DNA of 64,000 nucleotides, taken from NCBI GenBank assembly GCA_944474755.1, contig OX104123.1:66147898-66211897 (forward strand). The letters run 5' to 3'. Positions 1-11,488 of this stretch are shown piece after piece; the first letter of the stretch is position 1; each line of letters begins with the position of its first letter. The position numbers were made by a program, and so were the translations under genes. The notes beneath the pieces are model-generated. The model was not told the DNA's origin and did no database searches. It was given only the letters and a program-made list of their open reading frames with translations. The stretch comes from Limnoperna fortunei (taxonomy: Eukaryota; Mollusca; Bivalvia; Mytilida; Modiolidae).

Positions 1-2240
1 TCAAATATGAGACCAAGAAAAGTAGTTTCTTTTACAATTTTGATAGGATTATTATGTAATTTTAATTCGGGATCAGGATGCATCTTTCGTTTATTACAAA
101 AATGCATCCCAACGGTTTTTGCAGTGGAGAATTTAAAACCATTCTCCATTGCCCATTTCTCTATTCTATTTAAACATAACTGCAGTTGACGTTCAATATT
201 ATTCATGTTTTTTCCTCGGTAACATATGAGGAAGTCGTCAACATATAGAGAACCATCAATATTATCTTTTAAAACTTGAGCAAGGCTATTAATTTTGATA
301 CTGAATAAAGTGACAGAAAGGATACTCCCCTGAGGAACACCCATTACCTGTTCAAAGGGGTTAGATAAAGTAGAATTGACCCTAACTTTAAATTCTCTGT
401 CAGATAAAAAGTTTGAGATAAAGGTAGGAAGTCTACCTTTCAACCCCATATCAAAAAGATCTTTTAAAATCCCATATTTCCATGTTGTGTCGTATGCTTT
501 TTCTAAATCGAAAAAGATAGACACAACATGTTCGTTTTTGGCAAATGCGTTTCGAATATATGTTTCGAAACGCACCAGATGATCAATTGTACTACGACCT
601 TGTCTAAATCCACACTGGATATTTGATATTAGGTTGTTCGATTCTAAAAACCAGACAAGGCGATCGTTGATCATCCTTTCCATGGTTTTACAAAGACAGC
701 TTGTGAGGGCTATAGGCCGATAGTTGGACGCTTCCGAGTGATCTTTTCCTGGTTTTGGAATAGGCACAACAGTGGCCATTTTCCAAATAGATGGTAAGTC
801 ACCCGTTTCCCAAATGTTGTTAAGAAGATTCAGAAGACATTGGAGAGAAGATTGTGGCAGATGTTTGAGAAGTTGATAATGGATGTCATCTGGACCACAT
901 GCAGTATCGTGAGATTTGTTCAATGAAGTTTTTAGCTCTTCCAAAGAAAAAGGTTTATTATAATCTTCAAAATTTTTTGAATGGAAATTAAGTTTTGATT
1001 TTTCTTTTTGAATTTTAATCCGCTGAAAATCGGGATGATAATTTTCAGCAGAGGAGTGTGTTGCAAATGTTTCGGCCAATTTATTTGATATGTCTGACTC
1101 TGATGTTAACAAGTCTTGTCCATCGTTTAAATGATGGACATTTGCTTTACTGTTTTTACCTTTAATTTTACGAATCATGTTCCAAATTTTATTCATAGGG
1201 GTATGGTTATTTAATTTAGAAACAAAGTTACGCCAAGAGGTACGTCGTCTCTGTTTCGTTACCCTGCGAGCTTTCGCTCGAAAAATTCGGAATTGGTTAA
1301 GATTATTTTGAGTTGGGTGTTTATTAAAGCGTCGTTCGGCCTTTTTCCGGTCTTTTATAGCCTCCTCACAGCTGTCATCGAACCATGGTTTACTAGGATG
1401 TTTTGGATTTGTCGAGGTCTTAGGAATTGTTTCATCAGCAATTGAAATAAGAGTTTCATTAAATTTGAAAATTGGATCAGAGATGTCATTAAAAGTCTCT
1501 GATTGAAGTCGTTCCCTACAGAGTTCTTCAAATAGGGGCCAATTTGCCTTGTTAAATTTATATCTAGCTGTTCGTTCTGTGTTAGAAGAATGAAGAGATT
1601 CCAGTACAATGGGAAAATGGTCACTGCCACACAGATCATCATGGACTTTCCATGAGAAATCGGGCAAGAGAGAAGGATCTGCTATTGTTAGATCAATTGC
1701 CGAATATGATCAATTCCCAGGATGTAAATATGTATTGGCACCATCATTAAAAATGCACAAATCTTCCTCATTCATTAAGCCTTCAATAATTTTACCTTTG
1801 TCGTTTATTGTGTTACTACCCCATAGAGGGTTGTGTGCGTTGAAGTCCCCAAATAATATATATGGGGCCGGAAGCTGATCAGTAAGATGTTTCAACTGAT
1901 TTAAGTTTAATGAAAAATTCGGTGGTATATACACAGAGCATAAAGTAATCGTTTTATCTAAAGATATTCTTAACGCAGCTGCCTGAAGATCAGTGTTGAG
2001 ATCTACAGGGCTATGTAAAACTTGATCTTTTACGAGAATTGTAGAGCCGCCAGCAGCTCTATCATTCTCGTTTACATATGTGCTGTATATAGAGTAGTTT
2101 TTTAAAGATATATTATCATTTCGTTTTAGATGGGATTCTTGGAGACAAAATGCAACAGGAAGAAAGGCTTGACCTAATAATGTGATTTCAAGAAAATTAA
2201 TCTTAAGACCTCGACAATTCCATTGTATTATTGCATCCAT
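1..2240 (-). pseudogene. LINE copy 1 ORF2 (endonuclease-RT), one premature stop, runs off window
   Basis: ORF2 polyprotein of the I-group LINE. The apurinic-type endonuclease starts at the ATG 2240-2238, with the expected opening WNCRG, then the catalytic-region words CLQESH and GDFNAH. A G-to-T type change has made a TGA at 1712-1710 where copy 2 has Gly. Beyond it the frame continues through the SDH endonuclease motif and the reverse transcriptase. The YVDD active site is at about 245-234 and is in the same frame as the start. The RT C-terminus and RNase H lie outside the window. The stop makes the copy inactive unless read through. Confidence 0.9.
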
Positions 2241-3545
2241 TATGGTCTGCGAATAGGGGAATAGTTGACAGCTTTTTGGGAGCTATTCCGCCGGTTTCTG
2301 CTGGGGGATCCACTTTTGGATCCAGTATCTGGGGGTAATGTGTCCATGGGATCACCCCAGATAGTCCTGTCTAGAGAATCTAGACTTCCAAATTTGTTGT
2401 GGACCTTAATGGGATCCCGAAGCAGTTTTGAAGTTCGATCTCCTTTTTTATTGGAGTTTGCATTTAAATTAGAGTTAGCATTTGAATATTTTTTTGGGCT
2501 GCTTGAAGAAGTAGTTGATGTATTATTTTGATTTGATGCCGAAGATGTAGGAGTTTACGATGCTGAAGATTTTCGAGATGTAATGATTTTGTTAGTGGTT
2601 TCAACTGGAAGTCTTGTAGGGTCTTTTTGTCCTATAGGCCAGGTGATCATGGTTTGCGTTTCAGATGTAGCATAAACGCGTTTCGTCACACTGGCATATG
2701 ACATTGCAGAAGACGATGGATTATTCTGTGAACTAAACAGACGACGAGCCTCAGGGTAGGTAATGTTCTTTTCTGTTTTCAATTTTTGTATTTGCTTTTC
2801 TTTTATAAAATGTTGACAGTCTTTAGAGGACGACATGTGGGCTTCACCACAATTGGCACATTTAGGATTATTTGTGCAGGTAAAGCCCTCATGCCCTACC
2901 TCTGCACATTTAAAGCATACCAAGGAGCCTCTACATTGTCCCTTGCCATGACCAAACTTTTGACATTTAAAGCAGCGCACAGGATTTGGAATATATGGGC
3001 CGACTTTAATTTTGTATAGTCCAATTTTGATTGACTCGGGGACGGATGGTGAATTGAAGTTGAGTAGAAAGGTATTCAGTTTTTACCTGAACACCTTCTC
3101 TCTTGGCAACGAATCGTTTGACCTTTGTAACACCCTGAGGTTTGAGTTCTTCACAAATTTCGTCGTCTGTTAGTTCAGAGAGATCATCATCTCTGTAATG
3201 AATGATCCCTTGACAAGAATTCAATGTTCTGTGAGGAGTGGAAGATATGTCTAAATCGAGAATTTTATTGAGCTGAAGTAAATTTAAAGATTGTTGTTTT
3301 TTTGACACTTCAATAAGTATTGAACCGGATTTCATTTTTGTGACGTTTTTAACATCTCCTGCACAGCCTTTAATGGTTTTTTCAATGACGAATGGGGAAA
3401 TTTTTGATAAAGGTTTGTTGGAATTTTTACTAGTCAAAACAATAAATCGGGAAAATTGATCCTCAGCAACTATTTCTTCAAGCGAAATGTCATTTTTTCT
3501 TTTTTTGGAACCTGTTTGACTGAACGGGGGGTTTTTAGAAGCCAT
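2240..3545 (-). pseudogene. LINE copy 1 ORF1 (gag-like, three CCHC knuckles), frameshifted
   Basis: Codes for the RNA-binding ORF1 protein of an I/Jockey-group LINE. The start ATG (minus) lies at about 3545-3543 by alignment with the other copies. The first part is open to about 3080, where an extra A relative to copy 2 shifts frame. The second part (2980-2555) contains three zinc knuckles in a row: two C-x2-C-x4-H-x4-C motifs and a final C-x2-C-x3-H-x6-C, the arrangement usual in I, Jockey and R1 gag proteins. A TAA at 2555-2557 interrupts the Ser-rich linker. After it the same frame can be followed to the natural TAA at 2242-2240, which overlaps the ORF2 ATG. It is non-functional as it stands. 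Confidence 0.88.
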
Positions 3546-4453
3546 GATGAGAAGAATATGATTCACCACCCTTGTCACCCACCCGCCACGGAGTGCCAAC
3601 AGGGGCGATGCTTAAACTCTGCGGATCTCCAGCAGAAAGCACCAGGTGTTCCAAGGGTGGTATACTCAAACAGACGAATTTCACAGTGAACGCAAGCCTC
3701 GTGCCCGGTGTTACCTGGCGAAACAACCGTTCGAAATTCTGTCTACTTGATTGACCCTTAAGCCATCGCCTTCTTAACAGCCTGTAACTGGACAACTTTG
3801 GTAATAAGATTCACAAGAATTGATCAAGTGATAAAGAATAACGACAAGCTTGTTAAGGGCTCGGCATGACCAGCCGATTGACCGAATCGGGTCCATCCGG
3901 TCTCCCGTCTAGCTGAAGTCGGGGCCAAAGTGGTGTGTTGACAATCGAAACCCACTCATCCAAAATAATGGATGCAGCAGAGAGTGATCTCTCAACCACC
4001 AGGATCCCTTCCTCCACCATCACGGGTTGCAACACACGGCAAACGTGTCGCCTCTATAAAGCTGAGGAAGCTTTGCCCTTCAGCCACCGCCTTCTTTCTT
4101 CTTTGCAAATCCTGTAAGGAAGCTGTCTATCAGACTGTCAACACAATTCACAACATGGATTGAAAAGATAGTACAATTAATAGAAAATAATAGAATAGCT
4201 TAAATGAGAAGGATTCACAAAGGGCAAGACGTGACATGCCGATTCATCGAAGTCAGGGCTAACTCGATTTCCCGTCTAGAAAAAGTAAGGGTTCAGTAGG
4301 TTATCGGGACCGTTTACCCGGCCTACTGAAATCCCGTCCTGTAATCGACACGGGTCGCAACACACGGCAAGTGTTGCCTCTGTTAGCAGACTCTTACTGC
4401 ATGCTGAGGAAGCCGTGGGCCTATTCTCCTGTGCCCCGGGTCCCACACGGGGT
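3546..4453 (-). promoter_or_regulatory. LINE copy 1 5' UTR
   Basis: About 0.9 kb between the element 5' end and the ORF1 start, GC-richer than the surroundings and alignable to the leaders of copies 2 and 3. It contains two degenerate related units sharing the words CTTCCTCAGC, TGCCGTGTGTTGC and CCCTGACTTC. LINE leaders normally carry an internal promoter. That function is inferred, not visible. Confidence 0.7.
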
Positions 4454-4459
4454 TACAAC

Positions 4460-5880
4460 TTTTGATCAAGATGAAATATAGATATCCCGATTGCATCCAA
4501 AAAAAACAATTGCGACCGTGTGCGTACGGAATATATGAAAATGAACACGTTTTTGCCTGAACATTCGAACAAAACCTTTGTATTATGTTTTTGTAAGGCT
4601 TGTTCAATAAAGACAATTTTTCGGTATTTTGAATGATACATTGTTTTTAAAGACTTGTTCAATAAAGACAAGTTTAGTTCAAAACGTATTGAGAAGGCTT
4701 TTATTGTAACAAATACAATAATAATGTTCACAATAACCTTTAAATTGTGTGCTATAATATTATGTCGAAACATATGTACTATGTTTTTCGTAAGACATGT
4801 TCAATAAAGACAAGTTTTGTTTAAAACTTACTGATGCGTTAGTCATTACAGCATATACAATAATGTTTAAAATAAAAAAATGAATCAATACTACGTTTAT
4901 TCATCAATAACTATACACTGGCCAAAAATACTTTAGAAATATGATATATGGAAAGTGATGAATACAAACATGCATATGCAATATTCAGTATTGTACACTC
5001 TTAACCAGATATCAGTGAGATGGTATCCATCTCTGCAGGCCCCGCCGACCTTGAGGTCAAGGTCAAAGGTCATCAACCATGGTATGCGACACATCGCCTT
5101 GATATTATCTACCTGCATTCCAAATATCAAAAGCATACCTCAAAAGATAAAAAGTTACAACTCGGACATGAATTTGTTATTCAGAAAGCAATAATGTGAC
5201 CTTAAGGTCAAAGCTCAACAACCACGGTATGTGACACATCGCCTTGATATTATCTACCCACATTCCAAATATCAAAAGCCTATCTCAAAAGATAAAAAAA
5301 GTTACAGCCCGGACATGAATTTGTCATACTGAAAGCAATAATGTGACCTTAAGGTCAAAGTTCAAGGTCAAAGGTTATCAACCACGGTATGCGACACATC
5401 GCCTTGATATTATCTACCCACATTCCAAATATCAAAAGCCTATCTCAAAAGATAACAAAAATTTATAGCCCGGACATGAATTTGTCATACAGAAAGCAAT
5501 AAAATGAACTTAAGGTCAAAGGTTATAAACCATCACCTTGATATTATCTACCTACATTCCAAATATCAAAAGCCTACCTCAAAAGATAAAAAAGTTACAG
5601 CCCGGACAAGATTAGTTCGGACGGACGGACAGACTGATCACTATAGGGCGTCCGCCACAAAGTGGCGGGGCCCTAATTAAACCTTAATATTCAGTGTTGA
5701 TAGGTATTTCAAAGCTAGGTTTTTTGTTCAGAAAGACAAGATTTCTGTATTTGTATTTTCCATGATCTACTGGATATTTTTTCAAAGCTTATTGATAAGT
5801 TTTTTATTGCAAGAAATACAATTATAATGTTCACAATAAACTTTGAATCAAATACTAAGTTTCTTCATTGAAATTTACAA
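4460..5880. repeat. AT-rich repeat units split by a tandem-core element
   Basis: Several diverged copies of a unit containing TGTTCAATAAAGACAAGTTT and ATACAATAATAATGTTCACA are seen near 4590-4750, 4795-4905 and 5730-5870. The third copy is separated from the others by the element at 5030-5680, which therefore probably inserted into a pre-existing array. There is no coding potential. Confidence 0.6.
5030..5680 (+). mobile_element. Helitron-like (pearl/CvE-type) tandem-core element
   Basis: Four tandem units of about 145-160 bp, each with CGACACATCGCCTTGATATT followed by CCAAATATCAAAAGC and CAGCCCGGACATGAA (about 5085, 5230, 5390 and 5533). The array ends in GGACGGACGGACAGAC, a hairpin CCGCCAC/GTGGCGG with a 3-nt loop, and GGGGCCCTAAT. 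The left edge is GGCCCCGCC, inverted relative to the right edge. Short elements with tandem cores and hairpin ends are established in bivalves (pearl, CvE) and regarded as non-autonomous Helitrons. The trailing CTAAT fits that, but no autonomous partner is present here. Each unit carries AGGTCA-type words. Confidence 0.6.
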
Positions 5881-5884
5881 ACCC

Positions 5885-6110
5885 CAATTCAAAGTCGTTA
5901 ATGGTATTATGAGGTTGCAGTTTTACTGTGTAATATATCTTCCAATACAAGGTCGTTGGGGCTACTGGTGTGAAGTATATTAGCTTGTTGTGCGATACAC
6001 GGTCGTTGAGGGTAGTGTTATTCCGAACTTTATAACTTCCACTTCAAGGTCGTTTGGGTTATAAAGTGAAGTGGGTATATATGACGTACGAGGTTGCCGT
6101 GTTATACCTT
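5885..6110. repeat. short array of GGTCGTT-containing repeats
   Basis: The words CAAAGTCGTTAATGG, CAAGGTCGTTGGGG, CACGGTCGTTGAGG and CAAGGTCGTTTGGG occur at about 5889, 5948, 5999 and 6041. This is a degenerate array with a spacing of about 45-60 bp. No function is apparent. Confidence 0.5.
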
Positions 6111-7670
6111 TAAATTTACAACATTCCTCCCCCCAACCCGAAAAAAGTGTGTAATACTTGGGGTTTGGTGGTCAATCCGCCATATTGTGCAATACACAAG
6201 GCGTTAAGTGATGCTCGGCCACTGTTGTGTCCGCGTTCCAGAAAGTGACATACGATATTAGGAATGAATGATGAAATTAAAGACAAAGTAAAAGATTTAT
6301 GCAAGACCCGGACCGACAAAATAATACAATAATTCAAAAATGGACTCGTACTTTCTGTAAGCCATTCTTGTCTTAGGAATAACATTTTTGCCAGGTTTGT
6401 AGTTTATAACAAAGTCAAAAAATGATTTTCATTTGTCCACGTTTTACTATTTTATACAAGTATAACCATAAGAGTTCTTTTCCACATCTTACACTATCTT
6501 TTTTCAATATTGAATAACTTCAATGATTTGTTCTTACTTACCAATGTCCCAACTGGTTTATCAGTTGTTATGAGTTTATACAGTTTTACATGTACCTGAT
6601 TTTCTCCAGTCTCCTGTATTTCTTCAATGTATTGTATTCGTTATTTACATCGTACATTCGACTTGCTTCTTCTGATTGTATTTAGTAGAACGTTCTGTAC
6701 AGCCGAAACACCGTTTCCCAAAAATCAAATTGTTTGGAATTTTCCAATGTTTTATTTTAAAGGGCTCTATGCTTCCTTGCAAATCTGTGACTCAATCTGT
6801 CAGGCTTCACTCTCACCTGATCACTCTAGTTCAAATAATTAAGGCAATTCTTGTTTATTTTATGACGTTTTGTCCATAGGTAGCTAAAAATTGAAATGTT
6901 GAGAATAAATATTATTTTGTGTTTTTTTGAAAGAGCTTGTGCATGTGAGGAAGAGGCAGTCACGCTATTTCAGTATGCCTTGTGGCCATCTTCCCCAAAC
7001 ATCCCCGTCTTGCTTTTCATATTGAGCTGTTACGGTGGTTAAATGGGCTCTACTAGAAAGCCAGATTTCAGCAAAAGGATTTTATGAATCTTCGAAAGCA
7101 CAACAACCCAAGCTGTAGAGATACTTGGTGACAAAGGAGGTACATATGTATTAAATTTTTAGGGTCCCGAACGAGGATGAGACAGCCTTATAGTTTTGTC
7201 TTTCGTGAAAGCATTTTGTAAAGGTTTGAATAGGGCAGTTTAAATGATAATATGATCTCTTTTCTCGACCCCTTATTAATCTTTTCCCATAATTACTGAT
7301 GATAGGGTTTATATGGCCACACAGATATTTCCATATCACCGATCACAGGTTTATAACTGATGTTTGGTACACTTATGCATAATATCTCCTAGAACTCCAT
7401 TGCATGAAGATTTTACATGTATAATTCCATAGTCATGCTTCAACTACTTTGACTTTTCAGATCTAATTAATAATATCAAGAAGATATCTTGAAGAGGCCA
7501 GAAATTTGTGGCGTCAACTGTCGTTCATTATATTTCTCAGTTCAAAAGATATTGAAAATGATTTTGGTTATTTATTTCAAATATATATTTTGTAGGCAAC
7601 ACTGTTTTCATTAAAGAGCCAGTTACGTTTAAGAAAGGAAAGGTTGATTTAAGGCAGGATGTCGGACAGA
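6111..7670. other. no supported gene
   Basis: AT-rich sequence with only short, low-quality open frames, stops in all frames and no recognised protein words or clear repeat ends. Confidence 0.6.
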
Positions 7671-7676
7671 TTTTAA

Positions 7677-8495
7677 TTGATTGATTTGATGTTAGCTTAA
7701 CGTCCAGCGAGCAGTATTTCAGCATTATTCAGGACGGGAACAAGTTAAAAAAATCGAAGAATGTGTCCATGGGACACGGATGCCCCCGCTAAATGAAGTC
7801 CCAAACAGGAAGTAGTTGTCCGACAGGTCTGAAAGTTGCTTAGGACATACAACTTATGATACTGAACCACCCTGCCAAATTTCAAATTGTTCTCATGTAC
7901 GGTTTCTGAGAAAAGCTTGACGGAAATTCGTACATACGGACGGACGTATTTACGTACAAATGAAGTCCCAAACAGGAAGTAGTTGTCCGACAGGTCTGAA
8001 AGTCGCTTAGGACGTACAACTTGTGATACTGAACCACCCTGCCAAATTTCAAATTGTTCTCATGTACGGTTTCTGAGAAAAGCTTGACGGAAATTTGTTC
8101 GGACAGACGGACATGAGTAAAACTTAATCCCCCCCGACATGTCGTCGCGGGGGCATAAAAACAACAATCAATTAAAAAAGGGGTAGGATGAGACATAGGG
8201 AACACAATTTTGACTGCCACTGGAAAAGTATGGAGTATTGGGTAGGGTTGGAGAATTTAGCCTTTTGTAGCGGCTACAATGAGCCTTCTCTTATTCGAAA
8301 TCTACAAAAGGGGTCTTTATCGTGCAAGGAGCGAGGCACTCTTCAAACACGTTACCCACTATGGTCCGCGGCCAGGCTTTCCGTATTATGTCCATGCAAC
8401 CCCCCCCCCCCTATCCGCCACCCGGGGACGCGCTTGGCTGATCTGTGTGTCGAGCACTGGGAACCGTCCAGTATAGTCCCAGACAGTTTTTGAAC
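7677..8495 (-). mobile_element. SINE family B, full-length, interrupted by a tandem-core insertion
   Basis: Minus-strand copy of the roughly 400-bp family also found at 44134 (+) and 61451 (-). The right end holds the head (reverse complement CTGTCTGGGACTATACTGG...). The middle holds the conserved block with TTTGTAGCGGCTACAATGAG, and the left end holds the tail (CAGCGAGCAGTATTTCAGC, the reverse of the GCTGAAATACTGCTCGCTG core). The element is broken between about 7745 and 8158 by a different repeat. The tail core resembles the 3' end of the LINEs in this window, suggesting LINE-driven mobilisation. Confidence 0.75.
7746..8160 (+). mobile_element. tandem-core hairpin element inside SINE B
   Basis: Two direct units with a 167-bp period begin at 7791 and 7958 (AAATGAAGTCCCAAACAGG). 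They end in GGAAATTYGT and GGACGGAC or GGACAGACGGAC, followed by a C-rich/G-rich stem (CCCCCCGAC / GTCGCGGGGG) and CATAAAAA. The left flank has GATGCCCCCGC, inverted relative to the right end. The architecture matches the element at 5030-5680 although the unit sequence differs. Confidence 0.55.
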
Positions 8496-8749
8496 TCTTT
8501 GTTGGGGTAGGCTTTAATGCGACTACTATTTAATTACTTTTACCAGACGCAATGAACTAGTGTGGCAGTCAATTGTAATACATGTACTTTCATTTTAAAA
8601 AATGGAACAAAAGACATCACACTGTCTTATTTTGATGACAATGATTATGTACAGATATTATTTTGTCCATGGTGCTAATGGGGTTAGAAAAAGTGGCTAC
8701 TGCTTAAGTATTAATATCCATTTGTATTAAGATTTGATAACATTTTCAG

Positions 8750-8958
8750 AGAAAACCACAGGTAAAGGAAAGACAATGCCATATTCTGCCTTAATGTACA
8801 AAAATAAGGCGTGGAAGGTAGTGGGACTGCCAGCGGCTTTCAAGGACATGAACAATTATGGCATCACCGATTTAAAAAAGATAATTGAGAGCAAGGAAGA
8901 GATAAAAGTTAGTAAAACGGATCCACTTAATGAAAAATACAATCTTTTTGGTCACTAG
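8750..8958 (+). CDS. terminal coding exon, possibly with a GTF2I-repeat-like end
   Basis: A strong 3' splice site (TTGATAACATTTTCAG) ends at 8749 and is followed by 69 open codons to a TAG at 8956-8958. The segment reads PYSALMYKNKAWKVVGLP, then a Tyr-Gly before a short LKKI helix and a Lys/Glu-rich end. The order hydrophobic-GLP-x-F-x6-YG-x3-L-x2-I resembles the C-terminal half of GTF2I (I-repeat) domains, but this is pattern memory only and the family call is weak. No partner exons were found nearby. It could be the last exon of a host gene or a captured exon in a relic. Confidence 0.4.
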
Positions 8959-9409
8959 GTTGAATTAATGTCTAGAATTTTTTTTGTCACTCTCAATACC
9001 AATATCGTTTAAGCATCGTATTCAATCAATGCAATCCTCCGAGTTACCTTAACAATTATGATAAATGCAATAATTTAGTCTCTAAATAGACAATATGGGC
9101 CAAATAAGAATTTGTTTTTAAACTTTTAACTGGGGTTTCCTACCTGAAATACAAGTAGTTCTAGAAAAGTCTATTTACTATACAAAATCAATTATTTCTG
9201 GAAGCTGCAACCTGTGAACATACTGAGTCTGTAGTTAAAGAGCCTGGTCGTAAAGTCATTGATTCAAGTATTTCCAATGAGTTTGAACCGGAAACTGTGC
9301 ATGATTTATGTACTGGCAAGATAAAAAGATAAAACATTGTCAGTTTCGACAATCTATATAAATCAGAATAAATTATACCAGATAATGGCAGATATGCGAT
9401 TTTCAGCCA
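8959..9409. other. no supported gene
   Basis: AT-rich sequence downstream of the exon-like piece. Nothing recognisable before the MITE. Confidence 0.6.
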
Positions 9410-9960
9410 AGGCCACACTAAATTACTTACTTGTTCGTCGGACAACTCGCATGTTTAAATCGTCGCCAAGAACAATATATATATATATATAGACAAGTCT
9501 AGAAGATTATGCAACGATACAACTGACGGTGTTTCTTGTCATAAATTTAGACACAGACTGACCAACGAATGGCCTTAGTCATTGAGTGTCAATATAAATT
9601 AATCACGTAAACAATCATAACATATTGATCTTAAACTTTCTCATTTTAAATGAACCCAAAACTTTTTTTATAGTTGCTTCTCAGTCCGCTAACCGGGGAC
9701 GTAAAAATATTTTGACATATTTAGACATATTTTACATAAAAAAAATACATTAGAATATGAATTTTTCAAATAAATATTGTCGCTCGATTGACTAAAACAC
9801 TCGAAGTGAAAGTAAATATTTTATAAAATATAAAAATCGGTCTCTTCCCAAAATTTTTCTCGCTTCAGATAATAATTTTAAAAGAATTGAAAACATCGCT
9901 CGTCCGCACCACTTTTCCTGGAAAGAATCCGACGAACAAGTAATTAATTCGGTGTGGCCT
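9410..9960. mobile_element. MITE with about 32-bp terminal inverted repeats
   Basis: The left end (AGGCCACACTAAATTACTTA, then CTTGTTCGTCGGA) and the right end (TCCGACGAACAAGT, then AATTCGGTGTGGCCT) are inverted copies with few mismatches over about 32 bp. The internal 490 bp is AT-rich, non-coding and contains a short (AT)n run at about 9475. A clean target duplication is not obvious. This is a non-autonomous DNA transposon of unassigned superfamily. Confidence 0.75.
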
Positions 9961-11085
9961 AAAATGCACATTTTGAAATTTTCGTAACATATTTCTCAGC
10001 TTCCACCTAAAGAGTTAGTTTGAAATTTGGTAATCAACTTCAGCAGGATGAGTTATACCTTGCCCCTCTTTTCCAGGTTTGTCGGACATCTACTTGCTGT
10101 GTGCCAAGCTGACTTAAATGTTGTAACGAGTGGGGGTATGCTTTTATCTAAACTAGTTGTGACGTCACAATATGAAGACTGAGAAAAGCCATAGCACCAC
10201 GATTTACACTGCACAAACTATAAAACTATACGAAAACAATAAAAAATCAGAACTCCGTACCTGTATCAACTATACCATTCCAACTCAGATGATTTTGACG
10301 AAGATTAATAGGTTATCACAAAAAAGAAAATTGAAACCATATATCAACACATACTTGATAATTTGACTCAGGGCGGTAATACAGCAGTGTAGGAGATTCA
10401 GCCATGGGTTTTCAACACATTGGTGGATTGGTCACCATTGTTTGAGGAACATGTTTGCTCCAATATATTACATGGTAAGCAGCACAATAGATGCAGAAGA
10501 TGAGAATGCATTTTAAACACAATTTTAAAAAAGAAGAGCTTTTATTTCAATAATTGTTACAAACATTACAAATGGAGTTAAAAAAAGGCTAAAACTAATT
10601 TTGTTTGCCCAAACTCAATCTATTCCAAAATAATTTTGCCTAGTCAAATCTTTGTTCAAATAAAAATTTGTCAAGATTTTTTAATTGGTTTTATGCCTTA
10701 TTTTAGAAGAAAGAAATATTTTGGTATTCCAGAGAAAAATTTACAATTTTTCTATTATAGTATGGTGAAGTCTGGCGAGCTCGGAAAATAAGGTATCTAT
10801 TTTGTGTGATCAACTCCACCTACGTTTTTTACACAAATCCAAAACCAGCTACAATAATGTAACACACTTTTTATAAGTTTTAATTAATATAATGAAATAA
10901 TCATTTTTGTTGTCCTCATTTCACCAGAATTTAATTGGAATTGGTTTTCTCCTGACATCTGTATATTTATTGGCACATGCATATTGTATAATTTTGATGT
11001 TTTTCAATAAGTTGCTATATTTTCTTAGCAATATACATGTAACATTCAAACAATTCAATCTCTACTGATTGAAAATGTTGTTGCA
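9961..11085. other. no supported gene
   Basis: AT-rich, with no protein-like frames of note. Confidence 0.55.
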
Positions 11086-11089
11086 ATAG

Positions 11090-11265
11090 TATGTACTTTT
11101 CCAGTGGCAGTCGAAATTTCGTTCCCCGTGTCCCATCCCACCCTTTTTTCAATTGATGTATTGTGTGTTAACTTGTTCCCGTCCTGAATATAGATGAAAT
11201 ACTGCTCACAGGACATAAAGCAAACATCCAATCAATCAATCTACAATATGGATGAAACAGATCAG
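11090..11265 (+). mobile_element. SINE family B, 3' fragment
   Basis: 5'-truncated copy: the TTTTCCAGTGGCAGTCG block, the GTGTCCCATCCCACCC block, then CCCGTCCTGAATATAG, a degenerate tail core and CCAATCAATCAATC. 5' truncation is what target-primed reverse transcription produces. Confidence 0.7.
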
Positions 11266-11488
11266 TATTCATAATTAGATTGTTACCGGTTTACCTTATT
11301 ACTTATTATGTAACAACACTGGCTGGTGTGAATGCATTAAATAAAACTGTACTGTTTAGAACCATAAAATGCAAGACAATTTTGGTGTATTGGCATTTAC
11401 AGAGATATGACTGTTTTTTTATATTTACATGTATCAAGTATCAATATTTTATATTTTCATTATATGAAAAACTGTTCTTTATTTTCAG

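Larger units (their letters stand above)
1..4453 (-). mobile_element. I-group LINE, copy 1 (3' part beyond window)
   Basis: A non-LTR retrotransposon read right to left. The 5' end is at about 4453, where the sequence (reverse complement ACCCCGTGTGGGAC) starts exactly like copy 3 at 34805. Then come a roughly 0.9-kb 5' UTR (4453-3546), ORF1 (about 3545-2240) and ORF2 (2240 leftward past base 1). It belongs to the same family as the plus-strand copies at 27754, 34805, 33801 and 46180. The variant spelling near 1560-1580 groups it with copy 4 rather than copies 2 and 3. ORF1 carries a frameshift and a stop. ORF2 shows one premature stop at 1710-1712 and otherwise keeps frame at every point I checked. 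Clade within the I/Jockey group (I versus Nimb) is not resolved by eye. Confidence 0.93.

Noticed and set aside
7..582. Open frames on the plus strand over LINE copy 1 (7-189, 376-582), and their equivalents at 31907-32215, 38671-38943 and 39064-39282
   Set aside because: They are antisense shadows of the reverse-transcriptase frame, recurring wherever the RT is present.
1355..1642. 95-codon minus frame inside LINE copy 1
   Set aside because: Out-of-frame reading of ORF2; the same shadow recurs at 30670 and 37795.
4430..4616. Minus frame 4616-4383 as a gene start
   Set aside because: Crosses the LINE 5' end into AT-rich DNA; no conserved content.
5085..5560. Possible CRISPR-like array
   Set aside because: The whole roughly 150-bp unit is repeated, there are no unique spacers of regular length, and the setting is eukaryotic.
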